This document shows positions 62,512-64,000 of a stretch of 64,000 nucleotides of DNA, in pieces. The position numbers and the translations under genes were made by a program. The stretch is from assembly GCF_001580915.1 (NCBI RefSeq), contig NZ_LHZQ01000218.1:25271-89270 (forward strand). The letters are read 5' to 3'. This stretch comes from Acetobacter tropicalis (GTDB lineage Bacteria > Pseudomonadota > Alphaproteobacteria > Acetobacterales > Acetobacteraceae). The first letter of the stretch is position 1; every line of letters begins with the position of its first letter. A model generated the notes under the pieces. The model was given only the letters and a program-made list of their open reading frames with translations, made no database searches and was not told the origin of the DNA.

Positions 62512-63075
62512 CTAGCTTTCCAGTTCCGTGTCCCAATACAGGTAATCACGCCAGCTTTCGTGCAGATAGTTTGGCGGGAAAGCGCGCCCGTTATCCTGTA
62601 ACTGCCATGATGTAGGCCGTGCAGGCCGTGCGCGGGGCAGCATGCCAATAACATGCGGCAGATGCGGGCCTTTGCGCAGATTACAGACACCGCAGGCCGT
62701 TACCACGTTTTCCCACGTGGTGCGCCCACCCTTGCAGCGCGGAATCACGTGGTCAAATGTCAGATCATGTGTGGGGAATTTGTCACCGCAATACTGGCAG
62801 GAAAAATTATCCCGCAGGAAAACATTGAAGCGGGTAAAAGCTGGTTTCCGGGCGGCTGGAACGTAGTCTTTCAGCGCAATAACGCTGGGGAGGCGGAAGG
62901 TGCGGTGGGGGGAATGAACTTCAGCATCATATTCGCTCAGGACAGAAACCCGGTCCAGACACACGGCCTTCATTGTGTCCTGCCAAGACCAGAGCGAGAG
63001 CGGAAAGTAAGAGAGCGGACGAAAATCCGCATTAAGGACCAGTGCCGGAAAATTCAGCGTACTGCCATCAGCCAA
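62512..63075 (-). CDS. HNH endonuclease-family protein
   Basis: A 187-residue protein of the HNH group seen as a conserved single gene in Alphaproteobacteria. The zinc ribbon CQYCGDKF and the second pair CGVCNLRKG flank the catalytic segment LTFDHVIPRCKGGRTTWENVV (HNH motif: DH, N). The N-terminal part (FPALVLNADFRPLSYFPLSLWSW) is the family's characteristic lead. It is not beside any methylase or integrase, so it is not an obvious restriction or mobile-element nuclease. Function in the cell is unknown. Confidence 0.9.
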   Translation of the reverse strand: MADGSTLNFPALVLNADFRPLSYFPLSLWSWQDTMKAVCLDRVSVLSEYDAEVHSPHRTFRLPSVIALKDYVPAARKPAFTRFNVFLRDNFSCQYCGDKFPTHDLTFDHVIPRCKGGRTTWENVVTACGVCNLRKGPHLPHVIGMLPRARPARPTSWQLQDNGRAFPPNYLHESWRDYLYWDTELES

Positions 63076-63467
63076 AACCCGCCTCCCTGTTTCTCGTGAG
63101 GGCGCAGCTTCAACACTGGCGTTATAAACTCTGAGCGGAACGCCGTTGGAGGTGCGTCGTCGAGATCACTTTGTGTCAACAGTATTGCAGATAACCGGGC
63201 TTGCAGCAAGAAAACGCGCAAGTATTTCATAAAACAGTATTATTTCTCTATTGGCGTCATCTGGAGGCTGTTTGAAAAATCTGTCAGGGTGGTCGGGCAG
63301 GCGTGTTTGTGGCTGATTGTCTTGGTGTGTCGTTTCGATGCCAGCCACCCTGCTGGCACATCTGGTTTTTCAGCCCCGGAGGGCGGTTATCGGCCTTCAG
63401 ATGCCGGCGTTTCAAACGGCATTTTGGTGGGAAGGGATTGTTGCAGACTGTAAAGGGGAAAGTGTGA
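63076..63467. other. Intergenic region with interspersed repeat copy C
   Basis: About 390 bp between the divergent HNH and gluQ genes. From roughly 63264 to 63420 it carries a copy of the repeat also present before thrS: GAGGCTGTTTGA, TCTGTCAGGGTGGTC, GTTTGTGGCTGATTGTCTTGG, TTTTTCAGCCCC. An 11-bp imperfect GCCAGC/GCTGGC pair is near 63340. No gene is seen. Confidence 0.45.
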
Positions 63468-64000
63468 ATGTGGGTCACCCGTTTTGCACCGAGTCCAACC
63501 GGGTTCCTGCATCTTGGCCATGTGGCGTCGGCTTTGTTCGGGTGGCGATACGCAAAACCGGGCGGTCGTTGGCTGGTGCGGATGGAGGATATTGATCCGC
63601 AACGCTGCCGCGCTGAATACGCTACCGCCATTCTGGAAGATCTGGACTGGTTGGGCCTGAAGCCGGATGGCGCGGTGCTGTATCAGTCGGCCCGCATGAC
63701 CGCTTATGCCCGCACGCTGGCGGAGCTTGACCGGCTGGGGGTGTTGTATCCGTGCTTTTGCACTCGCTCGGAAATCGCACGGGAACAGGCGGGCATGTTC
63801 TCCGCCCCACATACTGCCCCGGATGGCAGTCTGCTCTATCCCGGAACCTGCCGTCACCTCAGCGGGCCGGAGCGGGCGCGGCGTCTGGCGGAAGGCAAGC
63901 CACACGTTCTGCGGTTGGATATGGAAAAAGCACTTGCCTTGGTGCGTGAAAAAGCCAGCCTGGAAGCAGAAGCAGAAGCAGAAGCAGAAGCAGAAGCAGA
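63468..64000 (+). CDS. gluQ: Glutamyl-Q tRNA(Asp) synthetase, 5' part
   Basis: An open frame from ATG 63468 to the window end (177 codons, incomplete). It is a glutamyl-tRNA-synthetase paralogue without anticodon domain that loads glutamate on queuosine of tRNA-Asp. The class I signature is FAPSPTGFLHLGH (HIGH-type HLGH), followed by WLVRMEDIDPQRC. The zinc site has the GluQ pattern: CFC in YPCFCTRSE and Cys in YPGTCRH. After RLDMEKALALVREKASL the frame enters a Glu-Ala dipeptide run encoded by a hexanucleotide repeat that reaches the window edge. The rest of the gene, including the KMSKS-type motif, is outside. Confidence 0.9.
   Translation, partial: MWVTRFAPSPTGFLHLGHVASALFGWRYAKPGGRWLVRMEDIDPQRCRAEYATAILEDLDWLGLKPDGAVLYQSARMTAYARTLAELDRLGVLYPCFCTRSEIAREQAGMFSAPHTAPDGSLLYPGTCRHLSGPERARRLAEGKPHVLRLDMEKALALVREKASLEAEAEAEAEAEA
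63963..64000 (+). repeat. Hexanucleotide repeat (GAAGCA)n in gluQ
   Basis: Six perfect GAAGCA units plus two bases before the window ends, encoding alternating Glu-Ala. The array probably continues beyond the edge. Its unit is a multiple of three, so slippage changes protein length without a frameshift. Confidence 0.92.

Noticed and set aside
62512..63075. HNH protein as a restriction or homing endonuclease
   Set aside because: No methyltransferase, intron or integrase is adjacent, and the sequence matches a conserved chromosomal HNH family.

Overview
The window looks like a chromosomal segment of an acetic acid bacterium (Alphaproteobacteria, Acetobacteraceae; most likely Acetobacter or a close relative). 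This is inferred from moderately GC-rich coding sequence, the alphaproteobacterial order infA-maf-RNase E/G-yacG, the gltD-gltB pair, and a radical-SAM protein resembling the hopanoid C-3 methylase HpnR, an enzyme typical of acetic acid bacteria. Species was not determined, because no database could be searched. Almost all of the window is housekeeping sequence.

Layout. 1-7.6 kb: tRNA-Phe, then a minus-strand block hisG-hisD-infA-maf-RNase E/G-yacG, and full-length RNase E. 8-11 kb: a periplasmic amidase and an S10-type serine peptidase. 11.2-15.8 kb: an iron-uptake locus, with a TonB-dependent siderophore receptor divergent from a membrane protein, a PepSY protein and a DUF3325-like protein. 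15.9-19 kb: a compact phage-type lysis cassette (coiled-coil/TM protein, SleB-like hydrolase, holin-like protein, lipoprotein, micro-membrane protein, cysteine-peptidase-like protein) without phage structural genes. 19.2-21.1 kb: an HWE-type histidine kinase, an AT-rich non-coding stretch with repeats, and tRNA-Leu. 21.4-31.9 kb: NDUFA9-like protein, gltD, gltB, an M3 oligopeptidase and an ABC1 kinase. 32.1-37.7 kb: the least conventional part, with two tandem TonB-like paralogues, two unrecognised proteins, an Amj-type lipid II flippase, a wrecked aldehyde dehydrogenase fused to a TetR remnant, and csbD. 37.9-52.8 kb: lipoprotein, ispH-thrB-rnhA, TraB/GumN protein, a MotA/ExbB-like plus two OmpA-like proteins, NAD kinase, two glycosyltransferases flanking a TPR protein, thrS and infC. 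53-64 kb: SIMPL protein, OmpR-type regulator, AI-2E-type permease, ABC-F ATPase, ndk, hpnR-like gene, an 8-bp tandem repeat, chorismate-lyase-like protein, HMA metal-binding protein, lipoprotein, HNH nuclease, and the first part of gluQ, which runs off the window.

Genes missing from a simple list of closed ATG ORFs were recovered by reading the sequence: csbD (59 codons), gluQ (open at the window end), and the full infC, which appears to start at an AUA codon. Simple-sequence repeats recur: hexamers inside gluQ and an OmpA-like gene, and an octamer array behind the hpnR-like gene. No CRISPR array, intact insertion sequence, integrase or complete phage was seen. The best candidates for something undescribed are the stand-alone lysis cassette and the mixed accessory region at 32-37 kb; neither is shown to be a new system by sequence alone.
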